A stretch of 40,046 nt of DNA from Gnetum montanum (taxonomy: Eukaryota; Streptophyta; Gnetopsida; Gnetales; Gnetaceae). How positions within the stretch are numbered: position 1 is the first letter of the stretch; each line of letters begins with the position of its first letter. A model generated the notes under the pieces. That model was given only the letters and a program-made list of their open reading frames with translations, was not told where the DNA came from and searched no databases. Location: the NCBI GenBank assembly GCA_015680685.1, contig MNCI01030123.1:506692-546737 (forward strand), given 5' to 3'. The position numbers and the translations under genes are program-made. Below, piece after piece: positions 1 to 10,706 of this stretch.

Positions 1-759
1 ACATTCCTATTTGGAGCATTAGTTAAATTCTTTCCCTTAACATTTTTCAATTAATTTTATTTTGTTCATTTCCATCTTGACATTCCTTTCATCGATGCCA
101 TAGTTGTCATTTTTTATCTATCTTTCTTACTCCTTCTCTTTCTCCATTCTAACGCTACTGGAGGTTCGCGATTAGTCATAGGGGTACAGGGCCTGATTTT
201 TTTGATTTTCCCTTAGCCTCGACATTTTTGATTTTCTTCCTAACCCCTACACCTTCGGTAGTCATCAATAACATATTCCTAGATCCATATCAGCCATACC
301 ACAACCTAGCCAATGAGTTTACACCGAAGTAAGGTATTAATTATATGATGATTCAATTACCCTTACTAATATATGATTGCACTGTGTGTGCAGATGGTGG
401 ACATACAATAATGGACTGGATCTGGAGAAAACACCTGGAATGGAGCAGCATTGAAGTAGCTATGCAAGGAGCAAGATGGATAACACACTTACCTTTGGAC
501 AACGAACGTGAAATCTTGGCTTTGGCAGCAGCAACACTTCTTTCTCTCTCTCTCTTTCTTTCTCAGCTACCAACAAAGGCCTGATGTCATTGAAATAAGG
601 TGTTCACTCTTGTTGTCATGAACACCAGTTTTGTCAAGTATTGTAATAATGATCCATTCACATGTCATCCCATTAGTTACATTTCCCTCAATAATTCCAT
701 ACCTACATGATATTATTGTAAGGAACTCGAGGATGAGTTTTCATTCAGTCATAGGGGTA
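1..759 (+). mobile_element. 3' internal end of a Ty3/Gypsy-type LTR element (cut by window start)
   Basis: This is non-coding sequence directly upstream of an LTR. It aligns by eye with the corresponding 3' end of the nested element at about 15800-16044. Both contain a 'ttccatacctac' block, 'aaggaact', and 'ctcgaggatgagttttcatt', followed by a purine-rich tract and the LTR. An open frame at 345-584 matches nothing I recognise and probably arose by chance. A pyrimidine run (TCTCTCTC) lies at 541-560. The 5' part of this element lies outside the window, so its pol content is unknown. Confidence 0.7.
751..759 (+). other. polypurine tract (PPT) before 3' LTR
   Basis: A short G-rich run (ATAGGGGTA) lies immediately before the TGATGA start of the LTR. 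The related element has TGTGGAGGTA at the same place (16035-16044). PPTs prime plus-strand DNA synthesis in LTR retrotransposons. Confidence 0.6.
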
Positions 760-1696
760 TGATGAGACGCGATATTGCATGGGCCGCGATATCGTGTCAT
801 TCCCTACGATATTGCGTATGCGGTATGACAGTCCACCACGAAATCTATAAATAAGAGGTGGAACTCCCCTCATTTATCATCCTAGGCTAGAAGTAGTGAA
901 GCTCTGGCAGTTTAATCACTCCAGAGATAGAATTTTTCCATGTGCCCACAGTAGGAGTCCCCAAGTGAACGGATCTTTATTTGAGTAGCTTTGTACCTGA
1001 ACGCAAGTTGTGTATGGAAATAAAGAAGAGCTTTGTGGATAAACCTTGCAGTGCATGGAATAGGTTTATTTAATGTTATTTATCTTTTTCCTAGTAATCC
1101 AGCATGAGTACGACTTGGTTATGAGCATTGACGAATGTGTACGGCTAACCAAGGAATCGACTACTCATCGCGATTAGATTCTCTCACCCTTATCTCCTAG
1201 AATGTGGGATGAGTACAACTTGATTACGAGCATCTATGGATGTGTACGGCTAGTCAAGGAATCAGCTGCTCATCACACTTAGGCTAGTTAGGTGCCTCAG
1301 TACGACCACTTCAAGCACGTGCATTACGTGTGGTGATCCCAGTGACGATTAGTGTTTGGTAGCCATAGTTGCATAGTTCAGGGTGTGTACGGTAAGTGGG
1401 AATGGATGCTAACACTAGTTAATTTAGACTTAGGAAATTAGTTAGAGTTAGTTAGTTTCTTAACCCTTTACTCCTAGCGTAGAAGACATAAACCAAAAAA
1501 GACCAAAAAAATCATATACCTCGGACTTACTTAACCATACACCGTGACAACAAGAAGTAAGTCTGGGAAGACAACGAATGATTAACCCCAAGTGTTCCAT
1601 GGGGCGTTTAGGCATTTAGTTTGTGGAGTTCGACCGGATCGCACGTGCTACGCTCGTTTCGTATGGTTGAGTGTAGGGGTACCTCGCCACTCATCA
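760..1696 (+). repeat. 3' LTR of a Ty3/Gypsy-type element (family G1)
   Basis: The 937-bp segment starts TGATGAGACG and ends CACTCATCA, so it has short inverted termini and the expected TG...CA ends. It aligns with the LTRs at 9834-10686 and 16045-16880: a TATA box, 'gtgatggaaataaag'-like and 'ccttgcag' blocks, and a terminal 'gtgtaggggtacct' block. It is nearer still to the LTR beginning at 39935. A PPT precedes it and no PBS follows, so it is a 3' LTR. Two internal blocks near 1106-1160 and 1210-1265 ('gagtacgacttg...gcatt/cta') form a diverged local duplication. Confidence 0.85.
845..853 (+). promoter_or_regulatory. TATA box of LTR promoter
   Basis: CTATAAATA lies about 85 bp inside the LTR. 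The same motif occurs in all four LTRs of this type in the window (9959, 16170, 40033), each just downstream of a GATAT-rich segment. Confidence 0.7.
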
Positions 1697-2979
1697 TACC
1701 TAAAAAATAAAATTTATTTATAAGCCAAATAATCACATGTAGTATAATACATGGGCTTGACACATGTGTAAAAGCTAAAGAAATAGACTTGAAAAAAAGG
1801 AATTAAACTAAAAATGGCTTTGAAATAAAGAAATTGGTGGGAAATGATTTTTATATGAAGAAATAAAAAATAAAAATGGTTTTTTATTTTGTATAGAAAA
1901 TAGAGAAAAAACATGATGTAATTGATGGTGGGAAAAAGTAAAAGGCAATGAAAGAAAGTATTTTATATAAAAAATATAGGTAATGTTTACATCTTATGTA
2001 CTCCATGAACAAAGTATTATATAATCACATGTGTATAATAAGAATAAAATATGCATAGTAAAATACTTATAAAGGAATGATAACTAACAAAAAAAAAATT
2101 TTAGGGATAACAAGATTTCAATAATTAATCATAAAATACGTAGAAGATTTATGACTATAGTCCAATAGTATTAAAAGCAAAGAAAACAAAACTTTAACAA
2201 AATACTCTAGCAAGCATATTATATTCACTTATTTAATAACAACAACAATAACTACAATTATATGATCCTATTATTTAGTTAATAAATTTAGAACTAACCT
2301 ATTGAAGCAAATCTAATAATATTAAATAATTAAACGTATGTATTAAATTAAATAATTAAGCCTATGCAAATTATAGGTTGTGATAGATACAGTATGTTAG
2401 TTATTTCTAAAATAACATTGATATCTTTTCTTGCCATTTTACTAACTGAGAGAAAAAGGTTTAATAATTTTGAAACATCAAAATACTTCAAAGATAGAGA
2501 TTATCTTATTATTAAAAATTTTTAATATGCAATCTTCCATTCCTTCTCTGTTAAGCTAGTTTTCATCTTCAATTTGGATATTACCAAGTTTGTAAGATTT
2601 GTAATTGAGCAAGTAGTTTATAAAAGTAATCATATGATTTAAGCATCCATTTTGTACAATCCAAGAGTTTTGATTAAATGAAATAAGTTAAAGTTTATGC
2701 ATTTACCTTATTCATCATTATCTTTAGTGGTTGTGCTTATTCTTTGATTGTAAACTTTTTATTTTGTTCATGTTATTGTTGGTATGCTTTAAGACCATCC
2801 TTATCTAATAGGATTCAATGATGTGACCTCTTCTTTTGTAGATTTTGAAATAAGGAATGTATGACTTATTCTAATTTCTCTTATTGTAATTTCTCCTATC
2901 TATATCTTGTCCCTTTCCTCTTGTTGTCTAGAATCTTTTAGTGTTATTTTGTTTCTTAAAACTATTTTCATTATCTTGT
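1697..2979. other. AT-rich sequence without recognisable genes
   Basis: This stretch is very AT-rich with poly-A and poly-T runs. A hydrophobic minus-strand frame at 1714-1914 is rich in F, Y and K, as expected of random AT-rich DNA, and was not accepted. The 5 bp after the LTR (TACCT) would be the right copy of a target-site duplication whose left copy is outside the window. The region from about 2540 upward may be decayed 3' sequence of the minus-strand Copia remnant that follows. Confidence 0.5.
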
Positions 2980-3510
2980 TGATTTTAATTTCTATAGTTA
3001 AAGTTTTTTTATCTTTCTCTTTCCATGAATCTATTTCCTCTTCCTCTTTAATTAGATAGATATGCTTAATTATATGCATTTTGATTTCATCTAGTCTTCA
3101 TGAACTAAAGAGTAGGTTTCTAAGCTACCAATTTATCTATACTAAGCATGTTTAAGTTTTTTAAGAGCATAATGTTTTCCATTGTATGTTCATTTCTAGA
3201 ATTTGTAGAGAGGACTTGGATCAAAATTTTTACTTTTTTTTAAAAAAACATAGCCACATTTATATTTAGCAATTCTTCTAATGTTGATGTACATTCTTGA
3301 AAATAAACTTTCAATATCTTCACTGAATTAGATTTAAAGAGAACCAAATTCATGTTTGTACATAAGTTCCTGCATTTCTCTATCCTCAAGATTGACTTAT
3401 ATTCTAATTGAAGAGTATCCCATAGGTCTTTGGTAGTTTGATGAGGAGTGAGCCTTGAAGACATAATATCTAAAAAACTAGAAATGAGCATTAAGATAGT
3501 CAAATTATTC
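2980..3510 (-). pseudogene. Ty1/Copia gag remnant (UBN2-type capsid region)
   Basis: On the minus strand, 3503-3240 is open for 87 codons and contains TTKDLWDTLQLEYK. This resembles the 'A..WD.L...Y' helix typical of plant Copia gag (UBN2/Retrotran_gag_2 families). Continuing in the minus direction after a low-complexity T/A run, the frame reads LNMLSIDKLVA. That fits the family's 'L.sl.idELvg.L...E' segment, and it is followed by stops. It would be the capsid part of a gag polyprotein. The remainder of the element was not recognised to the left. It lies opposite in orientation to every other element in the window. Family assignment comes from motif order, not a search. Confidence 0.55.
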
Positions 3511-3632
3511 TTCTTTTCTTTGTTTTCATATTTTCTTATTTGAATTCTAGTGTCACACCCTATAACTGATCATAGATAAATTTATAAAATTACGTAAGAG
3601 GCATGATTAAATTCCATATACAAAACTTAAAG

Positions 3633-3805
3633 TCCAAAATTAAATTATTGCAAAATCTTAAATCATCAAGTATGAACCTTAATAGCCAATAATCATACTT
3701 GAAAAAACCATAAATAATAACACTTAGCATCCAAAATTAAATTATTTAAAAATTTTAAATCATTAAGTATGAACCTTTGTAGCTAATAATCATACTTGAA
3801 AAAAG
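3633..3805. repeat. tandem duplication (97-bp period) of a hairpin-forming unit
   Basis: About 76 bp starting at 3633 ('tccaaaattaaattatt') recurs at 3730, giving a 97-bp period. Each copy contains an inverted pair. In copy 1 TCAAGTATGA (3666-3675) and TCATACTTGA (3693-3702) are exact 10-bp arms with a 17-nt loop. Copy 2 has one mismatch. Confidence 0.75.
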
Positions 3806-4516
3806 AGAGAGAAGAAAACACATTTAGTAAGATCCATGCAATAATATATCAAAAACTTGGGTATAAAACCTTGGTATAAAAGTTACAATAGATACATAAG
3901 TAAAGAATAAGGGCCATTTATAAATACATATCATGGCTCCAAAAATACAATAGTTTTGAAGCCTTGGTTTAAAAAATGTCCTTAAATACCTATGCTTCCA
4001 TAGTGAACTATGAACTAGAAAATGTAACATTATTAGGAACCTTTTTTTAGGCCTCCCTACTAAGATCTACATGAAATACATGCATGAAGGGTTAGTAAAC
4101 CTTCATAGTAGAGGAAATCATCTTGGTACCATCTCAAACAAGCTAGAAGATTAAGGCCCATGTTGCAAAGCACCTTGTTAGAACCAACATCCAATACCAA
4201 TTAACATAATCACTAATTAATATCATTAACATTATCATTAATACCTATCATTAATTCATGATTTTCTTGTAGGTCCTTATCATATTCTTATGAGGTTTCT
4301 AGCATCAAATGTTTAGAGTAACTATAAGGCTAATAATAACTTAAGTAGTTAACAAGAAGTATTTTTTATATTACCTTTACCTATTTAGACCAACCTTCAT
4401 GCAAGATAAGAACAACTATTGGGTAGAACCCTCATTCATATCCAAACCAACTATTGAGTTATGTTATGAATAACATCAACCCTATAGTTATCCTAAGTCA
4501 TAACTTCTCATTATCA
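3806..4516. other. AT-rich spacer; possible minus-strand PBS near 4188-4203
   Basis: No gene is recognisable. Read on the minus strand, 4203-4188 gives ATTGGTATTGGATG, similar to the decayed initiator-Met PBS used by the plus-strand Copia element at 5437. If real, it would place a 5' LTR for the minus-strand gag remnant at coordinates above 4204. Short matches like this can arise by chance, so I treat it as tentative. Confidence 0.3.
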
Positions 4517-4822
4517 CCCTAGATAAGGTTTGTTATTGATTGCAATCCACTAGATTGATGGGCCAACTCCAAAATCAAATTGGATGAATACTTAGTCATT
4601 TATGTATGAGTTGTCTTATTATAAATCATGTTGTTAGCGAACCCTACTGATAATGACTACAATGTCACTAGGTTAAAGGCCAACTCAACCTAAATGATTG
4701 ACTAGCCAATATTAATATCCTAGTCATCAATGATAAACCCTATTAATATTGTTTGCAATGCATCTAAATTGATGGTACAACTCTAAAAGCAATCTAGGTG
4801 ACCAACTAGCCAATATCCATAA
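4517..4822. repeat. degenerate tandem repeat, about three units of 90-120 bp
   Basis: Three blocks starting near 4517, 4639 and 4734 share an order of short phrases: 'ccta', '(t)aatgactgcaatgca', 'ctag(a/g)ttgatgg', 'ccaactc', then 'gactagccaatat(c)'. The units are diverged and the boundaries approximate. No protein is recognisable in them. Confidence 0.5.
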
Positions 4823-4963
4823 CGTGAATGTTTTGTTCTTAGCTTCTAACATGTCGAATGCATGCATACACTTCTAAAATGTCTGCTAGCCATTGTTGAA
4901 TGAAGATACTATTTTCTTTAGACACCATTGTTACCAAGTCATTCTAGAAAATTTTAAGAAGTA

Positions 4964-5436
4964 TTAGAATGTAATTCATATGTTGTTCAATTAAGTTACA
5001 ATCAAGTTTTAGTCACATTAATTTTAGGTTTCCCTCTATGACAAATATGAGTCAATTTATAAGTAATTAGAATCATCTCATAAGTAAAGAAGATGATTCA
5101 TAATCAATGTTAGTTTATTTTAAAAAATTTGTAAGACTTAAAAGTCATATTAATTCATAAACTAGTAATGTATTAGGTTGTATCATTTTTTAGAGTCATA
5201 AGTCTTTGTCAAATTAAAGTGTAGCCAATATCAAGTCAAAGTATGAAAAAGTAATTTAAAAAATAATAATAAGCATGAAATAACCTATTATGAGCAAAAG
5301 ATCTAAAGTATTATTTATATACTTCTTATTCAAAGAATTAGCATTAAATTTTACAATTCTATTGATTACATATTCTAAGTTTTTGAATACAAAAATAAAT
5401 TTGCTAATTTTACAACCTTAAAAAAAGAATTTAACA
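4964..5436 (+). repeat. 5' LTR of the outer Copia element
   Basis: It is homologous throughout to the split 3' LTR: 'tgtaattcata', 'tttagtcacatt', 'ctctatgacaa.tatgagt', 'atcatctcataagtaaagaaga', then 'ataaactagtaatgt', 'tctattgattacatatt'. It ends in CA directly before the PBS. The exact left border is uncertain by about 10 bp because the copies share an 'aagaagtat' string that may belong to the PPT/flank. Confidence 0.8.
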
Positions 5437-5450
5437 TGGTATTGGAGTAG
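5437..5450 (+). other. primer-binding site, initiator-Met tRNA type
   Basis: TGGTATTGGAGTAG follows the LTR end directly. It differs from the plant iMet PBS (TGGTATCAGAGC) by a few, mostly transition, changes. Confidence 0.75.
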
Positions 5451-6663
5451 GGGGAATGTAAAAGACTGAACCAAGATAAGAATTGCACAAAAGAGAGGAA
5501 AGATGAGAATATAGATGATCTAACAAATTATATGCATAACATGTTATTAAAGGATGATGATAAGAATTTCCTAGGAAATTTGATAAATAAAATTTCCTTG
5601 ACCAATACACAGAAATTGATGATGATGAAATATTAAACATGAGTACAAAGAATGAGAATAATCTTGCATGCAAAACAATTATGGCATGTAGTTTCAAATC
5701 CAAATTTTAGATTGGATGATAACTGGAAAAGAGAACAAAATGATATGATTGTGAGTATCTTGTTTAAAATTACATCTAAAGAAGTATGACACTTGATTTA
5801 TGAAATAGAGATAGCTATAAGAATCTAGAAACAATTTTACCTAATGTTATGAATCTTGGATAGACCTAGGAAGGATAATCAATTATCAAAGTTATAAATA
5901 GTGAAAATGGAAATAAAACAAAAATTAATAGACTTTAGCAAAAATATGATGTTGATTATACTATAATTAAAATATGAAAGTGAATGTTTACATGATGAAG
6001 AAAAAGTAATATATTTAATAAAAGAATTATTAGACTAGTATAAAGGTTTGATTACAAAATAAGCCATGTATACTACAAAGAATAGATAGGGAAAACCATA
6101 GTAGATCAATTTATTTAAAAGAAAGAATGAGAAGCAAATGTGTAATAATATTAACAGGTAAAGAAATTGCTACATATGTGGTAGGAAGGGTCATGAATTT
6201 AAATACTATTCATTCAACATGAAAAATACCAAATTTGTTGTGGTTCAAAATTTTTTTTTAACAAGAAGAATGGATAGGTAAAATCAATAAAAAATCATAG
6301 GAACTATTAAAGGTATGAGGCTAATTACTAGAAGTTCAAGTGGTTTCAATAATAAGGACCACAACAACCAAGTATTTTATGGCCAAATTTAAGCACAACA
6401 CATCGCATGTAAATTCAAGTTATTTAAGGCATGTTTGTAGGAACAAAATATTTTTCAAGAATATATGTAATATTAATGTTGGGGAAGCTACCATACCAAC
6501 TAGAGAAATTTTTAAGTATCATGAAATTGGTGATAGTAGCATAAAAATTGCAAATTACCCAATTCAAATCAAGAATTTATATTATATTCAAACATTAAGA
6601 AATCATAATTTTCTCATAGAGTTAGTAAAATTAGAATACAAACTTATCTTTGAACATCATTAA
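5451..6663 (+). pseudogene. Copia gag and protease remnant
   Basis: The gag zone ends in a CCHC zinc knuckle at about 6160-6216: CYICGRKGHEFKYY, where the last Cys of the CX2CX4HX4C pattern has become Tyr (a G-to-A type change). Downstream, the frame at 6340-6663 aligns with Copia retropepsin. The usual D-S-G active site is now N-S-S (in HVNSSYLRH), and later segments NICNINVGEATI, IANYPIQIKNLYYI and LVKLEYKLIFEHH match the family's beta-strand and flap order. Both zinc binding and protease catalysis are therefore lost. Assignment comes from motif order and position before integrase. Confidence 0.75.
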
Positions 6664-6739
6664 GAAAGTAATGTGAGAGACATGATATTAGAAGTAAAAT
6701 ACAAAAATAATTTTAAAAAAAAATCAAGAAAACAAATGG

Positions 6740-7640
6740 TATTTTTAAACTGCACCTCACTAGAGAAGTAATTTGTGCTACTATACATAAAATAGATGAA
6801 GATAAGTTATGACATGTAATACTTAAGCATATGAATAAAAGCTATATGTAGAAGCTATAATATGTCTCCACTAGTTTTTCACAATTGAATTTAAATAGAA
6901 ATATATTTTGCAAGTCCTATGCTATAGGAAATTAAACAAGATGAAAGTTCCCGTCTATATGAAGAACAGTAGGTAGATCAAAATTGAAAATTGTACATTT
7001 AGACATTGGTTCGTATGGGAATATAAATTCCCTTAGAGAAGAAAAGTACTTCCTAACTTATATTAATGACTTTAATCATAAATTTTGGATTTATATTATT
7101 ATGTCTAAGAGTAAGGTATTCAAGACCTTTAAAAAATTCAAGGCCTTAGTAGAAAAAAAAACTAGAACTCTAATTATGAAGTTAAGAATAAATAATGAAT
7201 TAAAATATACAAGCAGCGAATTTTAAGAATATATATAACAAGAAATATCCATCATAAAATAGTATCTTACCATCCAAAACAAAATGAAGTTGATGAAAGA
7301 AAGAATACAACCATTGATGAAATGATTAGATGCATGTTAGCACAATTCAAATTGGATAATGCTTTTTGTGATGAAGTTGTACAAACTGTTCATATCATTA
7401 ATTAGAGTCTCACTATGTATTTATGGTTGCATGTCCAAATACCATTTAGAATGGCTGAAAACCTAAACTTATGTACTTACATGTGTTTTGGTTTCAAATA
7501 TACTATCATATACTCTCAGTGATCAAGCTCAATCGCAAAGTAAGAGAAGGATATTTTGTAGGATATAAAATTTATACAAAAGTATATCAAATCTAGGATT
7601 TAGAGCTAGATAAGCTCGTGGTTATGAGAGATATTATATT
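6740..7640 (+). pseudogene. Copia integrase remnant
   Basis: A GAG-pre-integrase zone (about 6800-6960, with a 'HMNKSYMQKL'-like segment) leads into the catalytic core at 6984-7226. The core has the first Asp in HLDIGSYGNINS, then YFLTYINDFNHKFWIY. The second catalytic Asp of the family's S-D-N-G-G-E-Y motif reads INNELKY, so Asp is Asn. After stops, YHPKQNEVDERKN at about 7270 retains the third acidic residue. Integrase would insert the cDNA into host DNA; this copy lacks the D of the second motif and is broken by stops. Confidence 0.88.
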
Positions 7641-7944
7641 TAATGAAGAAATTTTTTTGAAAGAAATAAAGAGCTATGAAACAATAGAACATATCTCTCA
7701 CAAATATTTTATAGAAGAAACTCACCTTGAATCAAAATTCCATGATTCAAATTATGATTTCTAAAGTTCCAACACATTCAAAGGATATGGCTATAAAAAA
7801 CCCATTAAATCCAAAAGTTAAAATTAATCATGATAAAATTATTTTGGTTAATGATGAAGAAATAATTATAGCTCAAAAAAATCTTGAGAATGAGGATAAA
7901 TCATCAAGAGTATAGATGATTGAACAAATATAGATATAAATGAA

Positions 7945-9500
7945 TTGAAACTTATGAGAAGTCAATATGAGAAATTACATAGTAATGGCATCATTATTAA
8001 TGTTATGATGCTAAGTAAAGATATCCCTAAGAATGTAGCTATAGTGTTTACAATAGATCATTGGAAGAAAGTAATGAAACAAAAAATAGTCATGTTTAGA
8101 AAAAGAGATGTTTGGAAGTTAGTTCCATGTCAAAAGGATTAGCAACCTATTAAGAATTAATGGATCTTTATGACTAAACATAAGGAAGATAGAACACTAG
8201 ATAAGTATAAGGCTAGATTAGTAGTTGAAAGTTTCTCTTAGTCAAAAGGAATAGACTATGAGGAGATATTTTTACCCATACTTGTATGGTTAACTTTCAA
8301 ATAATTATATCCTTATCAATGAAGATGAAGTAAAAAAATTCATTAGGTTGATATTAAGTCAACATTTCTATATAGAGAATTACAAGCAGAGATGTATATG
8401 GAGTAGTTAGAGAAGTTTATAAAGAATAAGAAGATGGTACGCAAGTTATGAAAAGCAATTTATGAACTAAAGTAGGCTCCAAGAGTTTAGTATCAATATA
8501 TTGATTACTTATGGATTTTACAAATAATAGAAAGATTGCAATCATTGCATACTTAAGAAGGAGAACATATTACAAATGATCTTAGCATTCCACATGGATG
8601 ATATAATTGTTGCAGTAGTTAACTTGAAGATTGTGAAATAGTTTAAGCATCAACTATCCTTACAATATGAAATTTCTAATATTGACTTGGCACATTTTTA
8701 CTTGGAAATGTAGCTTAATTAAACAACTAGTGAAATAACACACTCTCAAATCAAATATATGACAAATTTATTACAAAAGTATAATATGAAGGACTATAGA
8801 AATCCTACGTTCTAATGATACCAGGATTTAAGATCAATATTAACACCAAGGTAATTGATCCTACTTAGTATAGATAAATTATCAGAGCACTTATGTATCT
8901 TATGAATACAAGAATTGATAGCTATGTAGAACCCAGATCATCATCACATGAAGGCAGAATTCTTGGTCCTATGATAACTTAAGAAGAACTTATCTTATTG
9001 ATATGTATTCATAGAAACCTCATCAATAGTTATTTAAGTTTACATAGATGTAAATTGGGGTGGTGAAACAATTGAAAGAAGTTCAAGAATTGGATTTCTT
9101 ATCTAACTATATAAAAATCCTAATGTGAAAAATTAATAAAAAATACTTTGTATCATTATCCTTCATGGAAGCTGAATACAGAGTCCTACATGAGGTAGTT
9201 TAAGATGTCATTTGGATTAAATAATCATAACCAAGATTGGTGTTCAAGTACCAAAAAAAATCATAATTCATTATGATAATCAAGCTACAATCAAGGTTGT
9301 ACAAAATCTAATGTACCATAATAAAAGCAAGCATATAGAAAGTATGCACTTTGTAAGATAGAAATATCAAAAAAAGTTTATTAATGTCCAATATATTTCA
9401 AATATGTTCAAGAAGATGGATGGATTTACAAAAGCCCTATCAAAGCAACCATTTGAAGAATTCCAAGATTGCCTTTTGGTACATCACTCTATTGTAGTAT
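7945..9500 (+). pseudogene. Copia reverse transcriptase and RNase H remnant
   Basis: RT starts near 8050 with HWKKVMKQKIVMFRKRD-WKLVP, followed by 'KYKARLV' and 'KGIDYEEIF' segments. The polymerase box at about 8583-8610 reads FHMDDIIVAV, equivalent to Y-V-D-D with the Tyr changed to His. RNase H follows: YIDVNWGGETIERSS near 9040, EAEYRVLHEVV near 9172, and NKSKHIESMHFVR near 9320. The C-terminal DGFTKALSKQPFEEFQD at about 9418-9470 is the conserved end of Copia pol. Many in-frame TAG/TAA codons stand where Gln or Trp would be expected. Confidence 0.88.
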
Positions 9501-9664
9501 GAAATAAGGAGAAGTAATGATATAAAATTACCTTAGAACATGATATGACTTATGGAGTAGATGCTCGTTAATAACTCTATTATGACTCAAAAACTTCACA
9601 CTACTTTACAAAAGTATAAGTGTTATGTTTGAAGATAAGTATGAATCAAGAAGAAGTATTGAAA
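9500..9664 (+). other. Copia 3' untranslated end and PPT
   Basis: Between the end of pol and the 3' LTR there are two purine-rich runs, AAGGAGAAG at about 9507-9515 and AAGAAGAAG near 9650. The second directly abuts the segment homologous to the 5' LTR and is the better PPT candidate. Confidence 0.45.
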
Positions 9665-9833
9665 TGTAATTCATACATTCTTTAGTTAAGTTAAAATTAG
9701 ATTTTAGTCACATTGAGTTAAGTTTTACTCTATGACAAGTATGAGTTAATTCGTAAGTTATTAGAATCATCTCATAAGTAAAGAAGATAATTCTTATTCA
9801 ATGCTATTTTATTTTACAAAATTTATAAAACTT
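9660..9833 (+). repeat. 3' LTR of the outer Copia element, left piece
   Basis: It is homologous to 4964-5117 of the 5' LTR and ends abruptly at the nested insertion. The unbroken LTR reads 'aatttgtaagacttaaaag' at the equivalent place, so the interruption falls right after GACTT. Confidence 0.85.
9829..9833 (+). other. target-site duplication, left copy (AACTT)
   Basis: AACTT precedes the nested LTR and GACTT (16881-16885) follows it. The undisrupted 5' LTR carries GACTT here, so the left copy took one G-to-A change. Confidence 0.8.
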
Positions 9834-10686
9834 TGATGAATTGTGTTTTGATGTGCTTCGATATCAGATACATGATATTGGAGCCTTGATATTAGATACC
9901 TAGTATTAGACCCTAAGATGTGATGTCAAATATTCAATATTGTAGTGTATATGCTGGCCTATAAATATAGCGCTTGGGCAAATGATTTGGAAATTAGTTT
10001 TTGTCATAGAGTAACCAAGTTCTTACAGTTTAGCCATTCCAAAGTCAAAATATTTCTAAGTACCTATAGTAAGAGTTTGAGTGTGTGCAGATATTTATTC
10101 AAACGTTGATGTACCTGAGAATAGTAGTGTGATGGAAATAAAGACAAGCCCTTTTGATAATCCTTGCAGCATTGAGAATAGATTAATGTTTCCTTTAATG
10201 CATTAGATATTCATGCACTTTACCTTAAAGTAATTTAATTATGCAATTAATTTCCAATTGTTATTGAACACAAGAATGACCACTTCGAGCATATGTGTAG
10301 TGCTTAGTAACCTAGAAATAGTTAACATTTGGTAACCTAACAACACTATATGTGTTCAGGATGTGTCTCAGAGAGTGGGAATGGGTACTTGTGTTAGGCT
10401 AACTATGTAGTAGATTAATTAGATATTAAATTCATCTACCTTTCATTCTTGCTCTAGGCAATTAAACCTATAAAATATAAAATGATAGAAATCATATACC
10501 TCAGTTGCACTTAACCATATGCTTGTACCTCATGAGTGGAACTAAGAAGACAACAATCATCCCAATTAGATTTCATGTCCTTGAACTAGTGTACTTAGGA
10601 ACTTAAGGTCTACAGATTTTGATTGGATCATGTGTGCACACTTGTGATTCGTATGGTTGGGTGTAGGGGTACCTCACTGCTCATCA
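9834..10686 (+). repeat. 5' LTR of the nested element
   Basis: It starts TGATGAATTG and ends CTGCTCATCA. It aligns throughout with 16045-16880. The first 120 bp hold many GATAT(C/T) and GATAC words. A CTATAAATA TATA box follows at 9959-9967. Confidence 0.9.
9959..9967 (+). promoter_or_regulatory. TATA box of nested 5' LTR
   Basis: CTATAAATA lies 125 bp inside the LTR. The context 'ggcctataaatatag' is conserved in the 3' LTR at 16168. Confidence 0.7.
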
Positions 10687-10687
10687 T

Positions 10688-10706
10688 TGGCATCATTGCC
10701 AAGAAC
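10688..10706 (+). other. primer-binding site, tRNA-Asp type
   Basis: TGGCATCATTGCCAAGAAC follows the LTR after one base. It resembles the Asp-tRNA PBS of Athila/Tat-type elements (TGGCGCCGTTGCCGGGGA), with changes mainly G-to-A and C-to-T. Confidence 0.65.

Noticed and set aside
1714-1914. Hydrophobic minus-strand frame rich in Phe, Tyr and Lys
   Set aside because: Composition is that of random AT-rich DNA; no start context, domain or conservation.
5431-5703. Minus-strand frame of 90 codons
   Set aside because: It runs antisense through the PBS and gag leader of the Copia element; a shadow frame.
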